Counted from the stretch's first letter, positions 24,721-32,869 are shown. The stretch: DNA of 42,999 nucleotides from Stenoxybacter acetivorans DSM 19021 (GCF_000745895.1 NZ_JQKE01000021.1:1-42999), one strand, 5' to 3'. Notes: generated from the letters alone by a model not told the origin. Made by a program: numbers and translations.

Positions 24721-26364
24721 ATGAATACCCATATCCCGAATGAGCAAGAATTTAATCCTGTGGCAGAATTACACCAAGTTATGGTAAAAAGTTTGACTAC
24801 CTCTTTTGGTTTGGATTTTTTACTGTTACAGGATAAAGAGGGCGGTGATGTGGATACGGTACACAATGTCCGCAAAGGCATCTATGCAACAGACGAAGAA
24901 AAGAAAGCATATGATGACAGAGGGGATTATGATTCCAAACTTTATCATCAAGATAAAAACTATATAGAAAAGGGCAGGCAAGATAAAAAAGAACAGATTA
25001 ATGGAACATTATATGACTCCTATAGCGGTCAAACCATGAAAAGCAATGATAAGCGCGATTTGGATCATATGATTTCTGCCAAAGAAATTCACGATGACCC
25101 GGGCAGAGTATTGGCAGGATTGGACGGCGTGCAATTGGCGAATCAAGAGAGCAATTTAAACTCCACTTATGAATCCATTAATCGCTCAAAAAAAGCCATG
25201 CCTGCCGATCAATTTGTGAATGAATTTTGCCCAAAGAAAGTGGAAAACCTGAGCCGACAAATAGAAAAAGACACAGCCCAATTGGCAAACATGCCAAATA
25301 CAACGCCGAAACAGCGGGATCAACGCAGGAAAATGGAAAGTAAAATCAATAAAAATAAACAAGATAAAGAAAACTTTGAAGCCGTGATCAATAATAAAGA
25401 AGAATTTTTGGCAGCAGATAAAAAAGCAAGGAAAAATTATAACCAATCTGTTAATACATATTATTCCAGCTTCAAATTTTTAAAAAACAGTGGATTGGCT
25501 GCTGCCAATACCGGTTTACGAATGGGGGCTAGGCAAGCAATGGGCTTAGTGTTGGCAGAGATTTGGTTTGAATTGAAAGAAACCTTAACCGATATTTATC
25601 AGCAATGCAAACAGGGTTTTGACTTAGGTGATTTTTTACAACGTATTAAAGCCAGTTTAAAAAATATTTGGCGGCGGGTAACAAACCGCTTTAAAGACAT
25701 GCTGGCTGCATTTAAAGATGGGGCTGTCGGCGGTATTCTCAGCAGCATCAACACCACTTTAATCAATATTTTCGCAACCACAGCAAAACAATCAGTCCGC
25801 CTGATTCGTGAATTATGGAATAACTTGATTCCGGTAATCAAACTTTTGGTATTTAATCCAAAAGGATTAAGCGGTGCTTCATTGGTACAAGAAGTTTTTC
25901 ATATTCTGGGAGCGGGCTTGGCGGTACTCACGGGCGTTTTCATCAATGAGGCATTGAATAAATTTATGGTTGCCATACCGTTTGGCACAGAAATTTCCGC
26001 TTTTTTAAGTGCATTGATTACCGGCGTGCTTACTTTAGGCGTGGTGTATTTTCTCTACCACAGCCCAACCATGAAAAAATTATGGGCTTGGTTGGAAAAC
26101 ACATTGAAAAGCCAATACCAAAAAATATTGGAAGAATATCAAGCGATCAACGCCGAATTAGATCGGCATTTGCTGGAATTGGCAAAAATTGAATTTAATT
26201 TAAACACCGACGAATTGAAACAATTTTCCGACAGCTTAATAGTTGCCAATGATGAATTAGCACGTTCATCGATTTTAATCGCAGAAGCCAACCGCCGTAA
26301 TTTGAATTTACCGTTTGAACCGGATAATTCGGATAGTACCCGCAGCTGGCTGGTAAAATGCTGA
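24721..26364 (+). CDS. Membrane protein with N-terminal HNH-like nuclease motif
   Basis: A 547-residue protein, not matched to a named family by me. Residues about 95-160 carry a pattern like the beta-beta-alpha metal (HNH) nucleases: YSGQTMKSNDKRDLDHMISA with D115-H116, then ANQESNLNSTYESINRSKK with N145 and N154, matching the D-H...N...N-R spacing seen in HNH domains including Cas9. A charged coiled-coil region (175-245) follows. Amphipathic helices lead to two membrane helices (about 395-412 and 425-447), then a C-terminal coiled coil. So a possible nuclease head is tethered to the membrane. AGGAAA precedes the start. The stop overlaps the next gene by seven bases. Confidence 0.7.
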   Translation: MNTHIPNEQEFNPVAELHQVMVKSLTTSFGLDFLLLQDKEGGDVDTVHNVRKGIYATDEEKKAYDDRGDYDSKLYHQDKNYIEKGRQDKKEQINGTLYDSYSGQTMKSNDKRDLDHMISAKEIHDDPGRVLAGLDGVQLANQESNLNSTYESINRSKKAMPADQFVNEFCPKKVENLSRQIEKDTAQLANMPNTTPKQRDQRRKMESKINKNKQDKENFEAVINNKEEFLAADKKARKNYNQSVNTYYSSFKFLKNSGLAAANTGLRMGARQAMGLVLAEIWFELKETLTDIYQQCKQGFDLGDFLQRIKASLKNIWRRVTNRFKDMLAAFKDGAVGGILSSINTTLINIFATTAKQSVRLIRELWNNLIPVIKLLVFNPKGLSGASLVQEVFHILGAGLAVLTGVFINEALNKFMVAIPFGTEISAFLSALITGVLTLGVVYFLYHSPTMKKLWAWLENTLKSQYQKILEEYQAINAELDRHLLELAKIEFNLNTDELKQFSDSLIVANDELARSSILIAEANRRNLNLPFEPDNSDSTRSWLVKC

Positions 26365-26627
26365 ATCCGCCATTTCCTTGCAATCAATGTGGGCAATGTT
26401 GTCGTCATGTTCACTTCAGCAACGAAACCATTTACCTGAACCGCGGCGACGGTGTATGCCGATATTTTGATGAGGCAAGTAATTTATGCACGATTTATGC
26501 GCAGCGTCCATTGATTTGCCGTGTGGAAGATTATTACCGCATTCATTATTTGAAACAATATTCATGGGAGCAGTTTATTGAATTAAATCTAACAGTCTGC
26601 AAAACATTACAAAAAGCGGCAGATTAG
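26358..26627 (+). CDS. YkgJ-family cysteine-cluster protein
   Basis: An 89-residue protein of the YkgJ (CxxCxxCC, formerly UPF0153) family, thought to bind zinc or an iron-sulphur cluster. CNQCGQCCRHV holds the N-terminal cluster cysteines, and CRYFDEASNLCTIYAQRPLIC supplies the remaining ones with the conserved Y-x-x-R-P-x-x-C ending. The start lies inside the end of the preceding 547-residue gene (seven-base overlap), implying translational coupling and a shared role. Its function in any organism is unsettled. Confidence 0.88.
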   Translation: MLNPPFPCNQCGQCCRHVHFSNETIYLNRGDGVCRYFDEASNLCTIYAQRPLICRVEDYYRIHYLKQYSWEQFIELNLTVCKTLQKAAD

Positions 26628-26691
26628 TTTTCGCAGCAACAGCGCACTCAAATGAAATTGGGGTAAACCATTTTATCTAAAGGATAATAAC

Positions 26692-26892
26692 ATGATACCT
26701 ATTCCGCCGCGCACTTTCCGTTGCGCCGATTGCGGCTGGTCAAAAACAGTTGAACGAAGCAGTGATGTAGTGACAGAGGGATACAATATTTTCAGCAGCT
26801 GTCCAAAATGCCGCAGTAACAATATTATTTCACACAAACACCTCAGTTTCGCGGCAATCATTGTTGATTTTTTAACGCAGTTAAAAAAGTAA
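26692..26892 (+). CDS. Small zinc-ribbon protein
   Basis: A 66-residue protein with a single zinc ribbon: FRCADCGWSK near the N terminus and SCPKCRSNNI in the middle give CxxC and CxxC ligands, followed by a hydrophobic C-terminal helix (HLSFAAIIVDFLTQL). AAAGGA lies before the start. It is the last gene of the run and lies 64 bases after the YkgJ-family gene. Small ribbons of this kind may bind nucleic acid or protein partners; no specific family is claimed. Confidence 0.75.
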   Translation: MIPIPPRTFRCADCGWSKTVERSSDVVTEGYNIFSSCPKCRSNNIISHKHLSFAAIIVDFLTQLKK

Positions 26893-27020
26893 TGGGCTCA
26901 GTGCCGATTTTTCATGGCTGACCAATACAGGGCAGGCTTGCCATTTATGCGGTCAATTGCACATTTTTTAATGATGATTTAATTTCGCCTCCGACAAAAC
27001 AATATTATTTGCATCAGCAA

Positions 27021-27050
27021 AAAAATCAGCCAACGACGCAGCTGATTTTT
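27021..27050 (+). terminator. Bidirectional terminator between the WYL-TerB operon and leuD
   Basis: AAAAATCAGC (27021-27030) and GCTGATTTTT (27041-27050) form a perfect ten-pair stem over a ten-base loop, with the T-run as the outer part of the stem on both strands. It can serve the rightward operon ending at 26892 and leftward leuD ending at 27115. Confidence 0.75.
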
Positions 27051-27114
27051 ACAGATCAATCAATGATTTTATGTATATGCAAAGCTACCGGATATTTTAT
27101 TCCGTTCTGCCCAT

Positions 27115-27759
27115 TTAAGCTGCCTGAAACAACCACGGTTGCTGTGCTTTGTGTTTATTTTCAAAGGCTTTGATGTCGTCAGCGTGTTGCAAGGTTAATC
27201 CAATTTCATCTAAACCATTGAGTAAACAATGTTTGCGGTGTTCAGTGATGTCAAAAGCAAAACTTTTTCCATCAGGCGTGATCACTGTTTGCTTTTCCAA
27301 ATCAATACGCAAACGATAGCCTTCTTGCGCTTCGACAGCATGAAATAAATCATCAACCGCTTCTTCGGGCAAGACAATTGGCAATAAGCCATTTTTGTAG
27401 CAATTGTTGAAGAAAATATCGGCAAACGAGGGCGCAATAACGGCACGAAAACCGTAGTCGTCCAAAGCCCACGGCGCGTGTTCACGGCTGGAGCCGCAGC
27501 CGAAATTTTTACGTGTCAGCAAAATTTGTGCGCCTTGATAGCGCGGCAAATTTAAAGAAAAATCGGGATTAAGCGGGCGTTGGCTATTGTCGATACCCGG
27601 TTCACCGTGATCTAAATAACGCCATTCATCAAAGGCATTGGGACCAAAACCGCTGCGTTTGATTGATTTCAAAAATTGTTTGGGAATAATGGCATCGGTA
27701 TCAACATTGGCGCGGTCTAAAGGGGCAACCAACCCAACAAGCGTGGTAAAAGATTTCAT
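27115..27759 (-). CDS. leuD: 3-isopropylmalate dehydratase small subunit
   Basis: LeuD is the swivel-domain partner of LeuC; together they isomerise 2- to 3-isopropylmalate in leucine synthesis. The 214 residues match the usual length. Landmarks are [39 protein letters not shown] (the substrate-binding serine loop) and [26 protein letters not shown] precedes the start. Unlike the usual adjacent leuC-leuD arrangement, about 600 bases and a small lipoprotein gene separate it from leuC, and its leader carries a tandem 18-base duplication. Confidence 0.97.
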   Translation of the reverse strand: MKSFTTLVGLVAPLDRANVDTDAIIPKQFLKSIKRSGFGPNAFDEWRYLDHGEPGIDNSQRPLNPDFSLNLPRYQGAQILLTRKNFGCGSSREHAPWALDDYGFRAVIAPSFADIFFNNCYKNGLLPIVLPEEAVDDLFHAVEAQEGYRLRIDLEKQTVITPDGKSFAFDITEHRKHCLLNGLDEIGLTLQHADDIKAFENKHKAQQPWLFQAA

Positions 27760-27771
27760 GCGGGCTTCCTG

Positions 27772-27807
27772 TATCTGCTTTGATTTAAATATCTGCTTTG
27801 ATTTAAA
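27772..27807 (-). repeat. Tandem 18-base duplication in the leuD leader
   Basis: TATCTGCTTTGATTTAAA occurs twice back to back (27772-27789 and 27790-27807), immediately upstream of the leuD ribosome binding site. It looks like a recent slippage or duplication event. Confidence 0.95.
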
Positions 27808-27977
27808 AAATTATTTTTCAATGCGTTGAAGATAAAATTAAGATGGCTTGATAAAACAGCAATCAATGGCTTATGTTGTTTACAGGCAAAGCGATTGCAT
27901 TCGGCAACCATTGATATTGCAATCAACAGCATCATAAAAGTAAGCTGTTTCAACCCTCAGCCGCAATACACAACGTA

Positions 27978-27998
27978 CTTTTCAGGCAGCCTGAAAAG
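27978..27998. repeat. Fused palindromic uptake sequence
   Basis: CTTTTCAGG and CCTGAAAAG flank a three-base centre. The core TTCAGGCAGCCTGAA contains the Simonsiella-type sequence on the minus strand (27981-27992) and, read on the plus strand, AGGCAGCCTGAA (27984-27995), the Kingella-type dialect. It may also act as a terminator after the entericidin-like gene. Confidence 0.8.
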
Positions 27999-28119
27999 CA
28001 GCAATTGGCGAGTGTAGGCAACAATACGGTAATCCATTTTTAAAGTGATTAGACCGTAAGACAGACTGCCGTGCCATTTTATAGAACCCGAAACAACCGC
28101 ATTTAAAATTCAGCTTTAA

Positions 28120-28131
28120 AGGCTGCCTGAA
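28120..28131 (+). repeat. DNA uptake sequence downstream of the entericidin-like gene
   Basis: Exact AGGCTGCCTGAA, 47 bases beyond the stop of the small lipoprotein gene. Confidence 0.9.
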
Positions 28132-28178
28132 AATAACAACAGCCAAAATCGCTGTGATTAAAAAAACAACGCAACGTT

Positions 28179-28322
28179 CTATTGCATCTTCGCTTTAACT
28201 TCTTCAGCGGTATTACTCATTGCCTGACCACCGGCTTTTAAATCCTGACCGATACCGGAAACAGTATTGCATGCAGTCAATAAAGCAGCACTCGCAACAA
28301 AAACAAACAATAATTTTTTCAT
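28179..28322 (-). CDS. Entericidin A/B-family small lipoprotein
   Basis: A 47-residue lipoprotein of the entericidin family. It starts MKKLLFVFVASAALLTAC, a complete lipoprotein signal with the modified cysteine at position 18, followed by NTVSGIGQDLKAGGQAM and an amphipathic tail ending EVKAKMQ. In E. coli the EcnA/EcnB pair acts as antidote and bacteriolytic toxin; single members elsewhere are envelope-stress lipoproteins of unclear role. AAGGAG lies six bases before the second of two adjacent ATGs, which I use. The gene begins 35 bases after the leuC stop and precedes leuD, an unusual placement. Confidence 0.85.
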   Translation of the reverse strand: MKKLLFVFVASAALLTACNTVSGIGQDLKAGGQAMSNTAEEVKAKMQ

Positions 28323-28357
28323 CATTCTCTCCTTACGGTTGATTAAGGCAATACATA

Positions 28358-29770
28358 TCACATCGGCATCTGCCGCACATCAATAAATCGCCCTGCTATG
28401 GCGGCAGCGGCTGCCATAGCAGGGCTGACTAAGTGGGTACGCCCGCCGTTGCCTTGACGGCCTTCAAAGTTGCGGTTAGAAGTGGAAGCGCAGCGTTCTT
28501 GCGGATTCAAGCGATCGGCATTCATTGCCAAACACATGGAACAACCCGGTTCGCGCCACTCAAAACCCGCATCAATAAAAACCTTATCCAAGCCCTCAGC
28601 TTCGGCTTGGCGTTTCACCAAACCGGAACCGGGCACAACCAATACACGACTAACATTATCGGCTTTCCTACGCCCCCTAGCAACGGCGGCGGCGGCGCGT
28701 AAATCTTCAATGCGGCTGTTGGTACATGAACCGATAAACACCACGTCAACGGCAATGTCGGCTACCAATGTATTCGGAGACAACCCCATATATTTCAACG
28801 CTCTATCCATGCCTTCTCGTTTAACAAGATCGGTTTCATCAGCAGGATTAGGCACTTTGCCGTCAATCGCAATCACCATTTCCGGCGACGTACCCCAAGT
28901 AACTTGCGGCTGAATATCAGTAGCATTGAATTTGATTACTTTATCAAACACCGCGCCCTCATCAGACACCAGCGTTTTCCAGTAAGCAACCGCTTTATCC
29001 CAATCGTTGCCTTTGGGTGCGAATGGGCGGTTTTTTACATAATCAATGGTGATGTCGTCCACCGACACCAAGCCCGAGCGCGCACCGGCTTCGATTGCCA
29101 TATTGCATAAGGTCATGCGCCCTTCTACAGACAGGCTGTGTATGGTATCTCCGCCGAATTCAATGGCATAACCCGTGCCGCCTGCCGTGCCGATTTGTCC
29201 AATGATATAAAGGGCAATGTCTTTGGCAGTAACCCCTGCATTCAGGCTGCCTGAAACCTCAATCAGCATGGTTTTGGATTTTTTGGCAGTAATACACTGT
29301 GTTGCCATCACATGCTCTACTTCAGAGGTACCAATGCCGTGCGCCAACGCACCAAACGCGCCGTGTGTTGACGTATGCGAGTCGCCGCAGACCACGGTCA
29401 TGCCGGGCAAAGTTGCGCCTTGTTCCGGTCCCATCACATGCACAATGCCTTGACCAATGTCTTGAAACGGAAAATACGCCAGCGCACCGAATTCTTTAAT
29501 GTTTTGATCTAAGGTATCCACTTGTAATTTAGAAATCGGATCTTGAATACCCGCTTCCCAATGATCTGTGGGGGTATTGTGGTCGGCAGTAGAGACGATG
29601 CTGTCTTTGCGCCACAACACACGATTTGCCAGTTTCAAACCTTCAAAGGCTTGCGGGCTGGTTACTTCATGCACCAAATGGCGGTCAATATAGAGCAACA
29701 CCGTGCCGTCGGCTTCTTCGCGGACGATGTGGCTGTTCCAAAGTTTGTCGTAAAGGGTTTGTGCGTTCAT
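28358..29770 (-). CDS. leuC: 3-isopropylmalate dehydratase large subunit
   Basis: LeuC carries the [4Fe-4S] active site of isopropylmalate isomerase. The 470 residues have normal length. Landmarks: [48 protein letters not shown], and the three cluster cysteines in [17 protein letters not shown] and [15 protein letters not shown], followed by [20 protein letters not shown]. It is the upstream gene of the leftward leucine group; an entericidin-like gene and leuD follow. An exact uptake sequence is inside. The ribosome binding site is weak (AAAGAA). Confidence 0.98.
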   Translation of the reverse strand: MNAQTLYDKLWNSHIVREEADGTVLLYIDRHLVHEVTSPQAFEGLKLANRVLWRKDSIVSTADHNTPTDHWEAGIQDPISKLQVDTLDQNIKEFGALAYFPFQDIGQGIVHVMGPEQGATLPGMTVVCGDSHTSTHGAFGALAHGIGTSEVEHVMATQCITAKKSKTMLIEVSGSLNAGVTAKDIALYIIGQIGTAGGTGYAIEFGGDTIHSLSVEGRMTLCNMAIEAGARSGLVSVDDITIDYVKNRPFAPKGNDWDKAVAYWKTLVSDEGAVFDKVIKFNATDIQPQVTWGTSPEMVIAIDGKVPNPADETDLVKREGMDRALKYMGLSPNTLVADIAVDVVFIGSCTNSRIEDLRAAAAVARGRRKADNVSRVLVVPGSGLVKRQAEAEGLDKVFIDAGFEWREPGCSMCLAMNADRLNPQERCASTSNRNFEGRQGNGGRTHLVSPAMAAAAAIAGRFIDVRQMPM

Positions 29771-29830
29771 GGATTATTCTTTATTAAAGGGGATTTGTGC
29801 TGAAAAACAGCAAATTCAAATAAAACCTTT

Positions 29831-29842
29831 TTCAGGCAGCCT
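29831..29842 (-). repeat. DNA uptake sequence between htrA and leuC
   Basis: Exact TTCAGGCAGCCT (plus strand), six bases past the htrA stop codon. Confidence 0.9.
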
Positions 29843-29847
29843 GTCAT

Positions 29848-31326
29848 TTAAGGCAAACTCAACGCAAAAAATAAGGTATTGCCACCGCGTTTAACCAATA
29901 ACGGAATATTGTTACCGGCATCTTGAACCGCTTTTTTTATTTCATCTTCATTGCTGACCAATATTTGCCCCACACGCACAATCACATCGCCGCGGCGCAA
30001 ACCCGCTTTGGCGGCAATACCCGTGCTTTGTACAATATACAAGCCGCCGTGAACAGCTTGCAAGCTCAAACCCAAGGGTTCGATAGTAAAACCGGGCTGC
30101 GTTTGCGCCAGTGCACCTGCTTGCTGCGGCACGTCATCGGCAACGCTTAAATTCATGCCGTCCAAAACCACTTTGATATTTTCACTTTTGCCGCTGCGCC
30201 ATACGGAAAGAGTAACTTCTTTACCGGGCGGCAAAATACCCACCATCACCGGCAAATCACTGGAATTTTTCACTTCTTCACCGTTCACGCTTTGCACAAT
30301 ATCACCCACTTGCAAACCGGCTTTGGCGGCGGGGCTGCCCGGTAATACCTGTGAAATCAATGCACCGCTGGCACGTGCCAAACCAAATGATTTTGCCAAA
30401 TCATAAGACACTTCCTGAATAATCACACCCAAGCGGCCGCGCTCCACTTTGCCGGTGGTTTTTAATTGATTTGCCACATTCATCGCCACATCAATCGGAA
30501 TCGCAAAAGAAATGCCCATAAATCCGCCGCTGCGGCTGTAAATTTGCGAATTAATGCCCACCACCTGTCCTTTAAGGTTAAATAAAGGACCGCCGGAATT
30601 TCCGGGGTTAATCGCCACATCGGTTTGAATAAACGGCGTGTAGTTCTCATCGGGCAAACTGCGTCCTTTTGCCGACACAATACCGGCAGTAACGCTGTTA
30701 TCAAAACCAAACGGCGCACCAATCGCCGCAACCCATTCACCCACTTTCAAGTCTTTGGGGTTGCCGATATGCACTGCCGGTAAATTATCAGCATCAATTT
30801 TAATCAATGCGACATCGGATTGCGTGTCCATGCCAATCAATTTGGCGGCAAATTCACGCTTGTCGTTGAGCAAAACTTTAATGCTGCTCATGCCGTTTAA
30901 TACGTGTGCATTGGTGAGAATATAACCATCGTTGCTGATGATAAAACCCGAACCAAAGCTGTAGCCTTCGTCTGATTCCTGCGGCACAGGCGGCATATTC
31001 GGTAATAACCGCTTGAAAAATTCATAAAACGGATCGTTTTCCGGATACCGGTTTTGATCGCCGCTCTGAACATTGCCGGCGGCGGTGCTACGTGAGGCTT
31101 GAATATTCACCACAGCCGCACCTTCTTGCGCCACCAGCTGGGTAAAGTCAGGCAAAAGCATAGATACGGCATTACCATTTGCCTCACCGGGCGGTATGGT
31201 TTGCACAAAACCTGCGTCTGAAGCAGCCGGTGATTCTTTGTTATTCGGCTGATTTATTTTGTCGCAAGCACCCAAACCCAGCAGAGCAAAAATGGCAATT
31301 AAAGCTATTTTTTTATTATTTATCAT
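29848..31326 (-). CDS. HtrA/DegP-family periplasmic serine protease, lipoprotein type
   Basis: A Do-family protease and chaperone that removes misfolded envelope proteins. The 492 residues start with a lipoprotein signal ending LGLGAC (modified cysteine 21), as in neisserial HtrA, so it is membrane-anchored rather than free. The trypsin-like domain has all three catalytic residues: H141 in LTNAHVLNG, D171 in SDVALIK, S244 in GNSGGP. Two PDZ domains follow (about 300-390 with SPAAKAGLQVGDIV, and about 410-490 with AAKAGLRRGDVIV). The start at 31326 follows GAGGA; a start 23 codons upstream would spoil the signal peptide. nth lies upstream on the same strand. Confidence 0.95.
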   Translation of the reverse strand: MINNKKIALIAIFALLGLGACDKINQPNNKESPAASDAGFVQTIPPGEANGNAVSMLLPDFTQLVAQEGAAVVNIQASRSTAAGNVQSGDQNRYPENDPFYEFFKRLLPNMPPVPQESDEGYSFGSGFIISNDGYILTNAHVLNGMSSIKVLLNDKREFAAKLIGMDTQSDVALIKIDADNLPAVHIGNPKDLKVGEWVAAIGAPFGFDNSVTAGIVSAKGRSLPDENYTPFIQTDVAINPGNSGGPLFNLKGQVVGINSQIYSRSGGFMGISFAIPIDVAMNVANQLKTTGKVERGRLGVIIQEVSYDLAKSFGLARASGALISQVLPGSPAAKAGLQVGDIVQSVNGEEVKNSSDLPVMVGILPPGKEVTLSVWRSGKSENIKVVLDGMNLSVADDVPQQAGALAQTQPGFTIEPLGLSLQAVHGGLYIVQSTGIAAKAGLRRGDVIVRVGQILVSNEDEIKKAVQDAGNNIPLLVKRGGNTLFFALSLP

Positions 31327-31451
31327 ATTGTTAATCCTCGGTAAATTGCGTACCATCATGTGTGTTTTGCTGCCCGATAAAAGCAATAACGGCAAGCATC
31401 AGCAACGCGTCATTGTATCGAAAAGATTTTTTTGATACAACGGCTTAATCT

Positions 31452-31463
31452 TTCAGGCAGCCT
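31452..31463 (-). repeat. DNA uptake sequence at the 3' end of nth
   Basis: Exact TTCAGGCAGCCT (plus strand) that overlaps the last codons and stop of nth, so the uptake sequence encodes the C-terminal residues EAA. Confidence 0.9.
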
Positions 31464-32094
31464 CTACGGTTTTAGCGGCATATTCACACAAATCATCTAT
31501 CAAACACTGTTCACACAATGGCTTGCGGGCTTTACACACATAACGCCCGTGCAAAATCAGCCAATGATGCGCATTCAATAAATAGGGTTTGGGAATAACT
31601 TTTAATAATTTATCTTCCACTTCACGCACGGTTTTACCGGGAGCCAAACGCGTTCGGTTGGCCAAACGGAAAATATGGGTATCCACCGCCATGGTCGGTT
31701 CACCGAAAGCCGTATTCAAAACCACATTGGCGGTTTTCCGCCCCACACCGGGCAAGGCTTCCAAGTCTTCACGGCAGCGAGGCACTTCACCGTGGTGTTT
31801 TTCCACCAAAATACGGCATGTTTGTATGACATGACGCGCCTTGGTTTGGTATAAACCAATGGTTTTAATGTAATTTTTTAACTTATCCTCACCCAAATCC
31901 AGCATCGCCTGCGGACTATCGGCAACAGCAAACAAAGGCGCAGTGGCTTTGTTTACCGACACATCAGTTGCTTGTGCCGACAGCAATACGGCAATCAGCA
32001 GTTCAAACGGATTGCGGTACACCAGCTCAGTAGTCGGGTGTGGATCGGCTGCCTGAAAACGGGCGAAAATTTGTTCACGTTTTTGCTGATTCAT
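31453..32094 (-). CDS. nth: Endonuclease III
   Basis: Nth is the DNA glycosylase/AP lyase that removes oxidised pyrimidines in base-excision repair. The 213 residues match E. coli Nth. The helix-hairpin-helix LPGVGRKTANVVLNTAFG contains the catalytic lysine, and the catalytic aspartate is in AVDTHIFRLANR. The [4Fe-4S] ligands have the canonical spacing C-x6-C-x2-C-x5-C in CKARKPLCEQCLIDDLC. It lies 18 bases downstream of the thermonuclease gene, so the two are probably co-transcribed. Confidence 0.98.
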   Translation of the reverse strand: MNQQKREQIFARFQAADPHPTTELVYRNPFELLIAVLLSAQATDVSVNKATAPLFAVADSPQAMLDLGEDKLKNYIKTIGLYQTKARHVIQTCRILVEKHHGEVPRCREDLEALPGVGRKTANVVLNTAFGEPTMAVDTHIFRLANRTRLAPGKTVREVEDKLLKVIPKPYLLNAHHWLILHGRYVCKARKPLCEQCLIDDLCEYAAKTVEAA

Positions 32095-32112
32095 GCCTCT
32101 TGTCCTGCAACT

Positions 32113-32688
32113 TTACGGTTGCCGATGCCGAAATTGCCACGGCGGCACGGCTTGGTTTGATTGCCACAAGCCCGCTCGTGCGGCTTGTGCCTGTGTTTGA
32201 ATGCGTTGATAAACCGCATAGTCCCAATCATTTTGTTCGCGTTTGGCAATACTTTTGTAGTGCCAAGCCCAGCCGTTTTCAATCAGCCACGCATTAATGT
32301 CTTCTTTATTTAACACAATTTTAGCGATTTCCCGTTGATATTGATCTTTGCCAAAATACACCACATCAACACGTTTTCCTTGAACTTTGCCGCGCAAAGC
32401 ATCACGTGCGGCAAAACCGCCTGCTTGCTGTAATTCGGGCGCATCAATATACGCCAAGCGAATTTTGTGCGTGTAGCCCTTGTCATCACGCACCCGCAAG
32501 GTATCGCCGTCGTGTACCGACAATACTTTGCCGCTGTAATCAATACGCAAAGCGGTTACAACGTTTTGCGCGGCGGTTTTAACGGTATCCCACTTTGTTT
32601 GCGCAGAAAGCAACGCACTGCACAGCATGACGGCAATACAAAAAAGGCAATGGTATTTTCTGAATCTGAATAAAGACAAAACGTTCAA
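32113..32688 (-). CDS. Exported thermonuclease (SNase family)
   Basis: A staphylococcal-nuclease-like enzyme that cleaves DNA and RNA with Ca2+. The 191 residues begin with a signal-like segment (CLFCIAVMLCSALLSAQ), so export is likely. The OB-fold shows SVHDGDTLRV (metal aspartate), KIRLAYIDAPE (arginine and the catalytic carboxylate) and YQREIAKIVL (second arginine), so the active site looks complete. The assumed start is TTG at 32688, with AAGG upstream; the ATG at residue 21 is a shorter alternative but would lose most of the signal. The gene is upstream of nth on the same strand. Confidence 0.88.
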   Translation of the reverse strand: MNVLSLFRFRKYHCLFCIAVMLCSALLSAQTKWDTVKTAAQNVVTALRIDYSGKVLSVHDGDTLRVRDDKGYTHKIRLAYIDAPELQQAGGFAARDALRGKVQGKRVDVVYFGKDQYQREIAKIVLNKEDINAWLIENGWAWHYKSIAKREQNDWDYAVYQRIQTQAQAARAGLWQSNQAVPPWQFRHRQP

Positions 32689-32853
32689 ACGGCAAACCTT
32701 TTTTTCTTATGGCGGCTGATGGCTTCAATTAACAAGGTATGCGGCAATTGTACCGCAGCGGCGGCAGACAACATGATGCCCAATCCTGAAGAAATCAAGT
32801 CTTGCCTGTTTCAATCCGATAATAGCCGTTACAATAACCGCCCCTCTACCAAC

Positions 32854-32865
32854 AGGCTACCTGAA
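32854..32865 (+). repeat. Eikenella-type uptake sequence variant upstream of trkA
   Basis: AGGCTACCTGAA differs from the local uptake sequence by one base and matches the dialect described for Eikenella. It lies five bases before the trkA start codon, where a ribosome binding site would be expected. Confidence 0.6.
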
Positions 32866-32869
32866 TAAC

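Larger units (their letters stand above)
27760..28178. other. Long gap between leuD and the entericidin-like gene
   Basis: This 419-base region lies within what would be a leuC-leuD transcript. It contains the 18-base tandem repeat next to leuD, a fused palindromic uptake sequence at 27978-27998 and a single one at 28120-28131. I see no coding frame with a ribosome binding site. A separate leuD promoter is likely somewhere in it, but I cannot locate one confidently. Confidence 0.5.

Noticed and set aside
26893-27020. Possible coding scrap with a CxxC after the zinc-ribbon gene
   Set aside because: Only a few residues (ACHLCGQ) in one frame without a start or ribosome binding site; too short to support.
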